Shown here piece after piece: positions 18,024 through 26,721 of a stretch of DNA of 64,000 bases. The stretch's first letter is position 1. Each line of letters opens with the position of its first letter. Under the pieces are notes generated by a model, which was not told the origin of the DNA, searched no databases, and saw only the letters and a list, made by a program, of their open reading frames with translations. The translations under genes were made by a program, and so were the position numbers. The DNA comes from Methanomicrobiaceae archaeon (GTDB taxonomy: Archaea > Halobacteriota > Methanomicrobia > Methanomicrobiales > Methanomicrobiaceae): the NCBI GenBank assembly GCA_029762625.1, contig JARVGI010000002.1:64772-128771 (forward strand), in the 5' to 3' direction.

Positions 18024-19306
18024 CACCTGAATAACGTTTTAAATCGAGCCGTATCGATTTCATTCAATCGTTCGTCATTGAGCCGGGTGTCCTTGAGGAG
18101 GGTGTCCCAGATCTTTTTGGTCCCGGTGCCGAACGACATCTCCTTGGTCCTGCCGTAACGGCCCCTGCTCACCACGCGCGCGTTGATCACGCCGAGCATG
18201 TTCAGCTCGGAGATGAGATCGGTGATGCGGCGGTGGGTGAGCACGTCGAGGTCCAGGATCCGTGCCACTTCGCGGTAGACCTGCGCGACCTCCCCCGTCG
18301 TGAAGACGTCCTTGTTGAGCTTGGTCAGAAAGAGCATCGAATAGAGGACCGCTTTGCTCTGTGTCGGGAGGGTGGAGACGCACTCGATGAGACTGTCGGT
18401 CTCGATCCGCTGCATCGCCGCCCTCACATTGGTCTCGGCGACCCGGTCCGTGTTCTCCCGCTCCGCAAGCTCCCCCGAGACGCGGAGGAGATCAAGCGCC
18501 CTGCGCGCGTCCCCGTGCTCCTGCGCGGCGAGGGCTGCACAGAGGGGGATGACCCCGTCATCCAGTGCTCCCTCGACAAACGCCACGTCGGCCCTCTGCT
18601 GGAGAATGTCCACGAGCTGCATCGCGTTGTACGGCGGAAAGACAATCTCCTCTTCGGAGAGCGAGGAGAGCACCCGCGGGTCGAGGAAATCGGTGAACCG
18701 GAGATCGTTGGAGATCCCGATGATGCTCACCTTCGAATCCTTCAGGTCGGAGTTGATGCGGGTAAGGTTGTAGAGCGTCTCGTCACCGCTCTTTTTCACC
18801 AGCTTGTCGATCTCGTCGAGGACAATGACATGCACCCCGCCCATCGCCTCCATCTGGTTTTTGAGCTCGGCATACACCTGGTCGGTGGGCCACCCGGTCA
18901 TGGGGATGCTGGTCCGGGGGCGATCGCTCGCACGGGCATCGGAATCATCAAGATAGTTGGCGATCTGGGCGAGCACCCGGTACTGGGTATCGATCACCTC
19001 GCAGTTGAGGTGGATGACATGGGAGGGAGTACCCATTTCATTGCTGGCATTCTCCAGTTCGCGTCCCACGTACCGCACGCAGGCGGTCTTTCCAGTCCCC
19101 GTTTTCCCGTAGATAAGAATATTGGAGGGCGTCTCATCCCGGAGGGACGGTGCGAGGATCGAAGCGATGGAATCGATCTGCGGCTTTCGGTGGGGAAGCA
19201 CATTCGGGCGGTAGGAATGGCGGAGCACTTCCCGGTTTTTGAATATGCTCGTATTATGGAGGAACTTTTTAAACAATCCCATTGAGGGGCTTTCTTCATT
19301 GGACAT
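18023..19306 (-). CDS. orc1: Orc1/Cdc6 replication initiator
   Basis: 427 aa AAA+ ATPase that marks and opens archaeal replication origins by binding ORB repeats. Walker A ILIYGKTGTGKTACVRYVG, Walker B VIVLDEIDKLV, sensor 1 SIIGISNDLRF, arginine-finger/initiator region FTDFLDPRVLSSLSEEEIVF, sensor 2 GDARRALDLLRVSGELAE. A C-terminal winged helix follows (TGEVAQVYREVARILDLDVL, HRRITDLISELNMLGVI). ATG 19306 has GGAG five bases upstream. First gene of an overlapping operon with the Lrp-type regulator and aminotransferase. ORB-like repeats lie just upstream. Confidence 0.96.
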   Translation of the reverse strand: MSNEESPSMGLFKKFLHNTSIFKNREVLRHSYRPNVLPHRKPQIDSIASILAPSLRDETPSNILIYGKTGTGKTACVRYVGRELENASNEMGTPSHVIHLNCEVIDTQYRVLAQIANYLDDSDARASDRPRTSIPMTGWPTDQVYAELKNQMEAMGGVHVIVLDEIDKLVKKSGDETLYNLTRINSDLKDSKVSIIGISNDLRFTDFLDPRVLSSLSEEEIVFPPYNAMQLVDILQQRADVAFVEGALDDGVIPLCAALAAQEHGDARRALDLLRVSGELAERENTDRVAETNVRAAMQRIETDSLIECVSTLPTQSKAVLYSMLFLTKLNKDVFTTGEVAQVYREVARILDLDVLTHRRITDLISELNMLGVINARVVSRGRYGRTKEMSFGTGTKKIWDTLLKDTRLNDERLNEIDTARFKTLFR

Positions 19307-19383
19307 ATCTACTCCAGAGCGCACGTGGAAAGCACGGTACCACCAATGCACGATCCAGTATATGTGATCATCTGAATCCTATT

Positions 19384-19407
19384 AACCCCTTTGTTTCCAG
19401 TGGAGCC
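19384..19407 (-). repeat. ORB-like element C
   Basis: On the minus strand CTCCACTGGAAACAAAGGGG: dyad TCCACTGGA, A-rich spacer and G4. Closest match in the window to the archaeal ORB pattern; 78 bp upstream of the orc1 start. Confidence 0.75.
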
Positions 19408-19502
19408 GGCCCGTGCAGAAGAAAACCTGCTACCTCGATAGACACGGGATTTGAAGCACTCATCGGGGAATTATCGACTCTACTGGAGGGGTGGTGAAGG
19501 CC

Positions 19503-19526
19503 CACCCCATCATTTCAAGTGGAGAG
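19503..19526 (-). repeat. ORB-like element D (degenerate)
   Basis: On the minus strand CTCCACTTGAAATGATGGGG keeps CTCCACT-GAAAT and the G string with mismatches. Same orientation as element C. Confidence 0.5.
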
Positions 19527-19530
19527 ATAT

Positions 19531-19553
19531 GATGAGAAGACCTTCTTCTCATC
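19531..19553. repeat. Perfect inverted repeat inside the putative origin
   Basis: Arms GATGAGAAGA and TCTTCTCATC with a CCT loop. Located between the left- and right-facing ORB-like elements; could be an additional protein site or unwinding landmark. Confidence 0.6.
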
Positions 19554-19705
19554 AATATCAAAACAGGAGAAGACTCATTGATCAGTCTCTCGTTCATGGT
19601 ACTTAAGGGATCCGAATCGCGATCAGATCCCGCGGGGGGCTCGCGGTAGGGGGAAGGCAAGAGGTTTGGCTTCTGCCATGATGCGAGGCGGTCATGCGCT
19701 CGACT

Positions 19706-19729
19706 GGCTCCACTGGAAATGAAAGGGTC
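19706..19729 (+). repeat. ORB-like element E
   Basis: CTCCACTGGAAATGAAAGGG in the plus orientation, inverted relative to elements C and D and ~30 bp before the moaB promoter. Confidence 0.7.
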
Positions 19730-19738
19730 TCCCTCTCC

Positions 19739-19747
19739 GTATAAACC
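19739..19747 (+). promoter_or_regulatory. TATA-like box for moaB
   Basis: CGTATAAAC lies ~55 bp before the moaB ATG, leaving room for a leader with the GAGG ribosome binding site. Confidence 0.4.
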
Positions 19748-19798
19748 AATCCCCGGACCAACCACTATCCTCATCAGATCTCCCGCCAATGAGGATGC

Positions 19799-20287
19799 AT
19801 GGATCCGAGCCATATCAGGGATATTCCCCTCGCTGTCGCAGTAATCACGGTCTCCACGAGCCGTGATACATCCACTGACAGGAGCGGTCCGGTTATCAGG
19901 GATCTTCTCTCCTCCGCGTCCATCCCGGTGGTGCGGTCCCGCATCGTTCCCGACGAGATCGAGGAGATTCGTCGTGAGCTCTTCGCCTCGCTCGAAGTTG
20001 CCAACTGCGTGATCTTTTCGGGGGGGACAGGTCTCACCCCCGACGACTGCACCATCGAGGCAGTCGAGCCCCTCCTCGAAAAAATCATGCCGGGATTCGG
20101 CGAACTCTTTCGTTCGCTCAGCGTCAGGGATATCGGCACCCGTGCGATGCTCTCCCGCGCCCTTGGCGGAGTGACCCGGGGCAAAGCGGTCTTCTGCATC
20201 CCGGGATCGACCGGGGCCGCGGACCTTGCTGTCCGGGAACTGATCATCCCGCAGCTTGCCCACATCCTGACCCACGCATCGCACTAA
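19799..20287 (+). CDS. moaB: Molybdenum cofactor biosynthesis protein MoaB/MogA family
   Basis: 162 aa MPT-binding domain that adenylylates molybdopterin during molybdenum/tungsten cofactor synthesis. VAVITVSTSRDTSTDRSGPV, VIFSGGTGLTPDDCTIEAVE and FCIPGSTGAADLAVREL are the family signatures. GAGG lies 6 bases before ATG. Methanogens need this cofactor for formylmethanofuran dehydrogenase and formate dehydrogenase. Its promoter abuts the putative origin. Confidence 0.93.
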   Translation: MDPSHIRDIPLAVAVITVSTSRDTSTDRSGPVIRDLLSSASIPVVRSRIVPDEIEEIRRELFASLEVANCVIFSGGTGLTPDDCTIEAVEPLLEKIMPGFGELFRSLSVRDIGTRAMLSRALGGVTRGKAVFCIPGSTGAADLAVRELIIPQLAHILTHASH

Positions 20288-20291
20288 CGGG

Positions 20292-20804
20292 TCAGCGGTA
20301 GACGTCGAGGAGGGCGACCCGCTCCCGGACCAGTTCGGGAAGACGTCCCTCCCCGACGGTCGCCAGTTCCTCGCGGGAAATCCCGAAAAGATCCATCAAG
20401 CGACGTTTTTTTGCATCATCCAGGTCTTCCCAGTCTTCCTCGACGAAACGGAGAAGGCCACGGAGGGCGTCGCGTGCGCCGGGCGAAGGCGGGCAGATGC
20501 AGACGTACCCCGCGTTGTCACCGCTGTGAATGCCGAACCGCACGGCGTCCAGCACCTGCCTGCTCCCCGCGGCATAGAGCAGGGATTCCATCTCAAATGA
20601 ATTTGCAATCGGGCTTTCTTCGAAAAAGGAACGCTGTGCATGATCGAGGGCGGCGGTGACATGAGCGTTTCCGGCCATATGCGCGGCATTGAACACCACG
20701 ATCCGCACCCCGAAGCGGTCGGCGATCTCCCGTATGTGCGCGAGGAAATCGGCTTCGTCATCCACCGAAAACCGGGCCTGTGCGATATCGCAGTCCACCT
20801 TCAT
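20292..20804 (-). CDS. KEOPS complex subunit Cgi121
   Basis: 170 aa. IVVFNAAHMAGNAHVTAALD, the aromatic helix AQRSFFEESPIANSFEMESL and LYAAGSRQVLDAVRFGIHSG match the Cgi121 pattern (conserved hydrophobic helix plus YASGxRQI). KEOPS makes the tRNA t6A modification together with Kae1, Bud32 and Pcc1; Cgi121 binds the tRNA CCA end. ATG 20804 has GGTGA five bases upstream; a GTG at 20813 overlapping the hel308 stop is the alternative. C-terminal ~60 residues extend beyond the core. Confidence 0.82.
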   Translation of the reverse strand: MKVDCDIAQARFSVDDEADFLAHIREIADRFGVRIVVFNAAHMAGNAHVTAALDHAQRSFFEESPIANSFEMESLLYAAGSRQVLDAVRFGIHSGDNAGYVCICPPSPGARDALRGLLRFVEEDWEDLDDAKKRRLMDLFGISREELATVGEGRLPELVRERVALLDVYR

Positions 20805-20809
20805 CTCCG

Positions 20810-22957
20810 TCACCCGAAAAAAGACAGGGTCTTCTGCCCTACATCCTCGTATTCGTCATCCTCGTCCCCGCCATCCGGCCTGCCGAGCTGCTCGAAGATC
20901 GATTCCGCGGTCTTCTGGCCCAAAATCGTGCTGATGCGCTCCATGCCGGCAGCGCGAAGCGCCTCGGGGGAGGTGATGTTGTTGTTGAAGAGCCGGCGGG
21001 CGCGCACCCGCCCGATCCCCCGCAGGCGGATGAGGGGCAACAGCTCCCGCTTGATCCCGTGCTTGACCCGCAGATCGGTCTCCCCGATGGGACCGGCACA
21101 TGCCGGCGCTGCCATGCCGGCAATCCTGCCCGCGGCGTGGATCAGCCACCCGATGCCCTCGACCGTATTGTAGATGTCCCCGGGGCCTACGTTGTAGCGC
21201 TCGCAGAGTGCGGCTTCGCCGACCTCCCCCATCCAGTCGGCGATGAGCATCGCCGTCTTCAAACTGCGGAAGTAGCTCTCGCCGTCGTCCCACGAAAATT
21301 CCACCCAGAGGTCGTCCTCGTGGGCTTCGACGAACTGCTCCAAGACGGCCAGGTCCTGTTTTCGCACGTAGAGGGTGTACATGTCGGGGGTGGCGCACAG
21401 CAGCTGGAGCAGGCCAATTTCGGACCAGTGCTCGTGGGACCGCAAAGCGTCGCTGATCATCTCTGCCCCGCGGGGATCGATGTAGAGGCGGGAGACAAGG
21501 GTGCCGTAGGACGTGGCGTGCAGCAGTCCGCCCACATCGGTGATCATCTCGGCGCCGTTGAGGAACGCGGTTACGGATTCGACGATCCTCGAGAGATGGC
21601 GGTTGTTCTTTTTCTGGTGCACGTAGAATGTCTTTTCCAGAAACCCGATCAGGTCCTCGCTCGACGAGACGAACCCGGTGGCGATCAGGGAGAGAATGTG
21701 GGTGGTGAGCGCCGATTCCGAGGCGCACTTCGACTGGATCCCCTCCGCCGGCGCCTCGATATACGCGGCGAACAGGTCGTCGACCGCCCCGCGTTCCTTT
21801 GCGATGAGCACCGCTTCGCCGTAGGGGTCAAGGCGAGGCCTTCCTGCGCGGCCCGCCATCTGCCGGTACTCTCTCACCGGGATGGGCCGCATGCCCTCTC
21901 CGGCCTGGAAGCGGAGATGGTCGCGCACCACCACCCGTCGGGCGGGGAGGTTGAGGCCTGCTGCCAGGGTGGGCGTGGAGGAGATCACCTTGATCCGGTT
22001 CTTCCTGAATCCCCGCTCGACGATATGGCGCTGCTTTTTCGAGAGTCCGGCATGGTGAAACGCCGCCCCTTTCGCCACGCAGGCAGCGAGCACCTTGCCC
22101 ATCTCCGTTTCGGCCGCCGCTTCGAGCTCTCGGCCCAGCGCATCGAGCGCCGGGTCGTCAATGGCCAATGCCGACGCCGCGCGTTTGGCAAACCCCTCCG
22201 CGTTCTTGCGGGAGCTGACGAAGACCAGGCATTGTCCACCTTCGGCGATGGTATCCAGGCAGAGGTTGATGTCCTCGTATCTGGAGGGGGTGGCGATTGC
22301 CTTCTCGCCGTCGGCGAAGTGCACGGTATCCCGGTAGCAGACCCCTTCGCGCAGGTCGACGGGGCGCCATTCCGAGGTGATCAGTTCCGCATCCAGCCAT
22401 GCGGCGAGCTCTTCGGGGTTGCCGATGGTGGCGGAGAGGGCGACTATCTGCATGGCGGGATTGAGGGTGCGCAGTTTGGTAATCACCATCTCGAGGGTCG
22501 CCCCCCGGTCCTCGGAATCGATCAGGTGCACCTCGTCGACCACGAGCAGGGAGATCTCCCGCAGCCAGTGGGTCGCATTGCGCAGCAGGGAATCCACCTT
22601 TTCGCTGGTGGCAATGATGATGTCGTTTCGTCCCAGGTACTCGTCCCGTCGGTCGTAGTCGCCGGTGGCGATCCCCACCGACGCCTGCTTGCCGTCAAAC
22701 TCGCCGTATTTTTCGCTGGCGAGCGCTTTCAAGGGGACGATGTAGAGGCACCGCCCCCCGCCGGTGATGTGGTGGTGCATGGCCATCTCGGCGACGAGGG
22801 TCTTGCCGCTCGCCGTGGGGATGGCGATGAGAAGGTTGGCCCCCGAAAAAAGCCCCGCCCCGATGCACTCCTCCTGCGGGGGGTAGAGGTCGGTGATCCC
22901 CCGTTCTCGGTACTGCTGCACCAGGTGGGCCGGTACCGGCAAAGATTCGATTTTCAT
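20810..22957 (-). CDS. hel308: ATP-dependent DNA helicase Hel308
   Basis: 715 aa Ski2-like 3'-5' helicase acting at stalled forks. Q motif YPPQEECIGAG, motif I AIPTASGKTLVAEMA, motif II LLVVDEVHLID, motif III VALSATIGNPEEL, motif IV-V region ISSTPTLAAGLNLPARRVVV, motif VI REYRQMAGRAGRPRLDPYGE. A ratchet domain and a C-terminal helix-hairpin-helix (LIRLRGIGRVRARRLFNN) follow. ATG 22957 gives the usual KIESLPVP start. It is followed without gap by the cgi121 gene. A TATA-like element lies near 23080-23095. Confidence 0.96.
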   Translation of the reverse strand: MKIESLPVPAHLVQQYRERGITDLYPPQEECIGAGLFSGANLLIAIPTASGKTLVAEMAMHHHITGGGRCLYIVPLKALASEKYGEFDGKQASVGIATGDYDRRDEYLGRNDIIIATSEKVDSLLRNATHWLREISLLVVDEVHLIDSEDRGATLEMVITKLRTLNPAMQIVALSATIGNPEELAAWLDAELITSEWRPVDLREGVCYRDTVHFADGEKAIATPSRYEDINLCLDTIAEGGQCLVFVSSRKNAEGFAKRAASALAIDDPALDALGRELEAAAETEMGKVLAACVAKGAAFHHAGLSKKQRHIVERGFRKNRIKVISSTPTLAAGLNLPARRVVVRDHLRFQAGEGMRPIPVREYRQMAGRAGRPRLDPYGEAVLIAKERGAVDDLFAAYIEAPAEGIQSKCASESALTTHILSLIATGFVSSSEDLIGFLEKTFYVHQKKNNRHLSRIVESVTAFLNGAEMITDVGGLLHATSYGTLVSRLYIDPRGAEMISDALRSHEHWSEIGLLQLLCATPDMYTLYVRKQDLAVLEQFVEAHEDDLWVEFSWDDGESYFRSLKTAMLIADWMGEVGEAALCERYNVGPGDIYNTVEGIGWLIHAAGRIAGMAAPACAGPIGETDLRVKHGIKRELLPLIRLRGIGRVRARRLFNNNITSPEALRAAGMERISTILGQKTAESIFEQLGRPDGGDEDDEYEDVGQKTLSFFG

Positions 22958-23103
22958 CCAAACCCCGTTGATTCCACTGCACAATGCGGTTTCATCGCGC
23001 GCATTTGAAAACTGCGCTCACAGATCTCTTACGTCCTCCAGTTGCAACGCTCCCGTAGCCGGAATGGCGTTATGCGGGATTATATTGCGTTATACACCGG
23101 CAG

Positions 23104-23649
23104 TCAGTAGTAGTACTCGAGGATGTCGGTTTTCGCTTCTTTCTTTTTTCTATCCAGAAACGAAAAGACCGTCTCATGGGGCAGACCCTCGAGCAGCATA
23201 TCCACGGCGGCCCGCGCCACCTTCAGCTGCTCGGGCATCCCGATCAGGGCGATAGTCTTGCCGTGGACGGAGATTGCCGCCCCGGTCATGTCTTCGATCT
23301 GCGCGCGAGCCCTGCCGCCTTTGCCGATGATCCGCCCGCGGATCCGTTCCATCTGCTTGGTGGTCGTGCAGACGCCGGAAAGGTCGATGATCTCCAGGAG
23401 CATGTCCTCGTCCTCAAGGAGCAATAACGCCCTCTCAGGGGAAAATCCACGGTTGATCGCTTTGATGATTTCGATGGTCCTGAGCACCGACAGGGCGTCC
23501 TCGCCTTCCACGGTTACGGTCCCCTCTGCGCTGTCGATGGCAAGCTCCGTGCCTGTCTTCTCCTCGATCAGCCCTTTTGTTGCGCCGCCTTTTCCGATAA
23601 TCACCGCAATGCGGCTTGCGGTGACCTTTACTTCCTGTATCGTCGTCAT
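23104..23649 (-). CDS. KH-domain RNA-binding protein, Pno1/Dim2-like
   Basis: 181 aa with two KH domains carrying GxxG loops, IAVIIGKGGATKGLIEE and IRGRIIGKGGRARAQIEDM. In archaea this family is the counterpart of eukaryotic Pno1/Dim2 (Krr1-like), a small-subunit rRNA processing factor, and its gene is commonly next to rio1, as here. ATG 23649 has GGTGA five bases before it; an ATG four codons upstream lacks a site. Last gene of the tyrS-rio1-KH run. Confidence 0.9.
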   Translation of the reverse strand: MTTIQEVKVTASRIAVIIGKGGATKGLIEEKTGTELAIDSAEGTVTVEGEDALSVLRTIEIIKAINRGFSPERALLLLEDEDMLLEIIDLSGVCTTTKQMERIRGRIIGKGGRARAQIEDMTGAAISVHGKTIALIGMPEQLKVARAAVDMLLEGLPHETVFSFLDRKKKEAKTDILEYYY

Positions 23650-23668
23650 GGTATTCACCATCCCGGGA

Positions 23669-24445
23669 TCATGGTTCGAACCGTCCGGGCCCCACGATCT
23701 CCTGAAATATCTCCTTTTCTTCCCGCACTGCACAGTGTTTCGCGAAAAACCGGTTGATGTTTTTGATATCCCGGACCAGGAAGGCCAGTGCCCGCGGGTG
23801 GTCGGGGGTGACCGCCTGGCCCATATCGATGAGATACGGTTTCTCGTGATAGAGAATGTTGAACTCCGAGAGGTCGGCATGGATAAGCCCGGCCGCGTTG
23901 AAGAGCGTATCGATATAGCCGAGGATCCGGGCGTAGCATTCGGCGGGGTCGTCGAGGTCCGCGAAGCGCAGCTGTGGATAGGGCCGCTCTTCTTCGCCCA
24001 AAAACTCCATGAGCAGGATGTTGCGGTCGAAGGCAATCGGTTCGGGCACGGGGATGCCGGTCTCACGCGCCCGGGATATATTGGCGTACTCCTTTTTGGT
24101 CCAGGCAAAGACGATCTCTTTTCTGGATTTCCTGATAGAGGAGAAGCGGGGATCACCCACGATGTACTCGCTCATCCCCTTGAAGTTCGCCGATCGTATG
24201 CGGTAGATCTTGATGGCGATGGCCGCTCCGTCCTTTTCCCCGTAGAAGACGTTGGCTTCCTTGCCGGTGGAGATGGGCCCCCCGATGACCGAGATGTACT
24301 TTTTGTGGACCAGACGGTAGAGGGCGAGAAGCGTGACCTCGTCGAAGACGTTGTTCAGCACTTTCATCTGGTCGGCGTCCCTGATGCGGACGCCCATCTT
24401 CTCGACTTCACGGTCGAATTTATCCTGCAATGAATCCAGACTCAC
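23669..24445 (-). CDS. rio1: RIO1-type serine protein kinase
   Basis: 258 aa atypical kinase for late small-ribosomal-subunit maturation. Flexible ATP loop GGPISTGKEANVFYGEKDG, Lys in IAIKIYRI, catalytic loop GLIHADLSEFNILYHE, metal-binding LIDMGQAVTPDHP. The GTG start at 24445 has GAGGG seven bases upstream and is kept because the N-terminus fits the family. Between tyrS (9 bp) and the KH gene (19 bp). Confidence 0.95.
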   Translation of the reverse strand: MSLDSLQDKFDREVEKMGVRIRDADQMKVLNNVFDEVTLLALYRLVHKKYISVIGGPISTGKEANVFYGEKDGAAIAIKIYRIRSANFKGMSEYIVGDPRFSSIRKSRKEIVFAWTKKEYANISRARETGIPVPEPIAFDRNILLMEFLGEEERPYPQLRFADLDDPAECYARILGYIDTLFNAAGLIHADLSEFNILYHEKPYLIDMGQAVTPDHPRALAFLVRDIKNINRFFAKHCAVREEKEIFQEIVGPGRFEP

Positions 24446-24454
24446 GGTGTCCCT

Positions 24455-25399
24455 CTATTCGTTCATGTAGGCGCATGCGTCGGCGAGGAGCTCGATAAGC
24501 CCCTCGGCGGCCGCGTTCTTGAGGTCCATCGGGTGCACCTCTCCTGCGGCATATGCCTGCTCGAGCGCCTCATAGGCGACAAAGTCGCGGTCCCCGCCGA
24601 ATTTCTCCGGGCGCCGCAACGAAACGGTGCCGAGGCGGGGGAGGACGTGGTACTGCAGCAGCTGCAGCACCGGGTTGTTCTCCACCTCGGGCGGGCAGAA
24701 CGCTTTTTTGATCTTTTTCCTGATGAGGTCCTCTGTATCGGCGATGGAAATATAATTGCCTGCCGATGAGGACATCTTCGTGCCGTCCAGGCCGTTGAGG
24801 ATGGGGGTATGGATGCAGACCGGCGCGGGCATCCCGAGGGAAGGGAGGTACTCCCGGGCGAGCATGTGGATCTTGCGCTGGTCGATGCCGCCGACCGCAG
24901 CGTCCACCCCGAGGGTGGCGATGTCCACCATCTGCATGATGGGATAGATCATCTGCGAGACGGAGGGCGCCTCCATCTGCCGCCCCACCTCGTCCATGCT
25001 GCGCCGCGCCCGGTTGAGGGTGATCTGCTGGGAGAGCTCGAGCACCCGCAGCTCGTAGTCGGGGTTGAGCTGCACCTCGGATCCGAGCACGAACTCGACG
25101 TCGGTCAGGCCCACTGCCTCAAAACAGCGCCGGTTGTAGTCGGCGAGTTCCCGCACCTCCTCCATCGTGCCCTTTCTGTTGAGGAACGCGTGCAGATCGG
25201 CGAGGAGCACCACGACCTCGAACCCCGCATCCCGCAGGTCCATGAGTTTGTTGATGGTCACCAGGTGCCCGAGATGGATCTCCCCGCTCGGCTCGTACCC
25301 CGCATAGACGCTCTTGTTCCCTTTCTGGATGAGTGCCTGCAGTTCGTTGTCGGTGATGACCTCAACGGTGTTGCGCGTGGCGAGTGCGTAAGCGTCCAT
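24455..25399 (-). CDS. tyrS: Tyrosyl-tRNA synthetase
   Basis: 314 aa, the compact archaeal/eukaryotic form. HIGH-type motif in GEIHLGHLVTINKLMDL, tyrosine pocket YAGYEPSG, GGIDQRKIHMLAREYLP, and the KMSSS loop in LDGTKMSSSAGN. ATG 25399. A TATA-poor 37-bp gap separates it from the GAPDH stop, so it may be read from the GAPDH promoter. Confidence 0.96.
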   Translation of the reverse strand: MDAYALATRNTVEVITDNELQALIQKGNKSVYAGYEPSGEIHLGHLVTINKLMDLRDAGFEVVVLLADLHAFLNRKGTMEEVRELADYNRRCFEAVGLTDVEFVLGSEVQLNPDYELRVLELSQQITLNRARRSMDEVGRQMEAPSVSQMIYPIMQMVDIATLGVDAAVGGIDQRKIHMLAREYLPSLGMPAPVCIHTPILNGLDGTKMSSSAGNYISIADTEDLIRKKIKKAFCPPEVENNPVLQLLQYHVLPRLGTVSLRRPEKFGGDRDFVAYEALEQAYAAGEVHPMDLKNAAAEGLIELLADACAYMNE

Positions 25400-25436
25400 T
25401 AACAAATTATGGGAAATGGAGGGAGTTAATGGTTCT

Positions 25437-26459
25437 CTAGATGGCGGTAAAGGAGATCGCCTCGTTGGTCATTCGAATGGATTCCTCCGCATCCTCCACC
25501 GTCCCCATCATGGCGCGGATGGCATCGACGTTCTCAACAATCACGTCTGCTTCCTGGTGGATGGCCTGGAAGAGATAGAGCTCGGTATCGTTGACCACGG
25601 ATACCGATTCCTCGTAGATGGCATTCTCCCAGAGATCGGCCCTCGGGCGGCCCATGTCGAGGATGTACTCCTTCAATTCCGCTGTGCTCGTGATCCCGGT
25701 GCCCTTCCGCACCAGTCCCATGCGTGGGTGTTCTTCGATCAGGGCGAGGATATCATCGCGGGTGGCGGCTTTCTCGAGATCGATCTGCACGGTGTGCATG
25801 TGCATGAAGGTGGTGGGCACGATCATGGCGAGGGTGACGATATCGATATGCGGGAGGACTGTCTGGACATCGGGTCCGTGATGGCTGGGAATGGTCGGCG
25901 GGTTGAGCACCACGGCATCCACCGGACCTTTCTTGATCTGGCCGGGGTCTGAGCCGCGACGCACCATGACGGCCCGAACCTTTCGCGCCCCGTACGCTTT
26001 GTCCACGGCATTGATGATACGGCAGAGCCCGGTGGTATTGCAGGAGACCACCCGTGCGTACTGCCGGTTGAGGGCTTCTTCGTAGTTGCACGACGCGTTA
26101 AAAGAGAAATCCGCCACCTCGTGCTTTTCCCCTCCCTGCCAGATGGCCTTGACGTTGAAGAGGTCGTAGAGCGGTTTGTTTTTTACGCCTATGCCGCCGG
26201 GTGTGGCATCTACCACCACATTGGCGCGCTTGAGCATCTCCTCCACGTCGCCGGCCACCTCGATGCCCGCGCGATCGAATGCAGGCTTGTTCTGGATGTC
26301 TGCGATGAAGAGGGGATATCCCCGCCTGTTGGCGATGTATGCTTCCGCGCTGGGTTTTGTCTTGGAGACGCCGACCACTTCCATGTCGGGCTGTGCGGCG
26401 ACCGCATCGGCGACGCGCTTGCCGATGGTGCCGTACCCGTTTACTGCGACCTTAATCAT
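25437..26459 (-). CDS. gap: Type II (archaeal) glyceraldehyde-3-phosphate dehydrogenase
   Basis: 340 aa phosphorylating GAPDH. Rossmann start KVAVNGYGTIGKRVADAVAA; catalytic Cys in VVSCNTTGLCRI; the archaeal-type segment RRGSDPGQIKKGPVDAVVLN. Works with GpmA in gluconeogenesis/glycolysis. ATG 26459 begins MIKVAVNGYG; the longer ORF upstream is out of family. Divergent from the UbiA gene over 260 bp. Confidence 0.96.
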   Translation of the reverse strand: MIKVAVNGYGTIGKRVADAVAAQPDMEVVGVSKTKPSAEAYIANRRGYPLFIADIQNKPAFDRAGIEVAGDVEEMLKRANVVVDATPGGIGVKNKPLYDLFNVKAIWQGGEKHEVADFSFNASCNYEEALNRQYARVVSCNTTGLCRIINAVDKAYGARKVRAVMVRRGSDPGQIKKGPVDAVVLNPPTIPSHHGPDVQTVLPHIDIVTLAMIVPTTFMHMHTVQIDLEKAATRDDILALIEEHPRMGLVRKGTGITSTAELKEYILDMGRPRADLWENAIYEESVSVVNDTELYLFQAIHQEADVIVENVDAIRAMMGTVEDAEESIRMTNEAISFTAI

Positions 26460-26721
26460 ACAATCGATGTCATACGGAAAGGAGTGTAATAAAGGTTGCT
26501 GCCGCACCCGGGGCCTACGGTGGCAGGATAAATCCCCTGAAGGGTACGGATTTCGCATTTACGCGCATGGGCGGAGGATTTTTCCGGCTCACTCGCGGGC
26601 AGCGGGGGACCGGCCTATATCGTATCGGGCATACGGCATCGATAGAGGTGATACCGCCACCTCGCGTGCGCTCTCTTCAAATGAGCAGATCCTATATGTT
26701 CAGAGGTGTAATGGATCTGTA

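Larger units (their letters stand above)
19307..19798. other. Putative replication origin between orc1 and moaB
   Basis: A 490-bp non-coding gap directly upstream of orc1. ORB-like elements at 19384-19407 and 19503-19526 point left (G strings toward orc1). One at 19706-19729 points right. The enclosed DNA has a perfect 10-bp hairpin at 19531-19553 and a moderately AT-rich stretch 19527-19620. Inverted ORBs around an unwinding segment beside orc1 is the established arrangement of archaeal origins. Promoters for orc1 (CACATATACTGG on the minus strand near 19357-19368) and moaB also lie here. Confidence 0.72.

Noticed and set aside
20780-23008. 742-codon plus-strand open frame opposite hel308
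   Set aside because: It is antisense to a gene with all helicase motifs; its composition reflects GC-rich codon bias and it has no recognisable domain.
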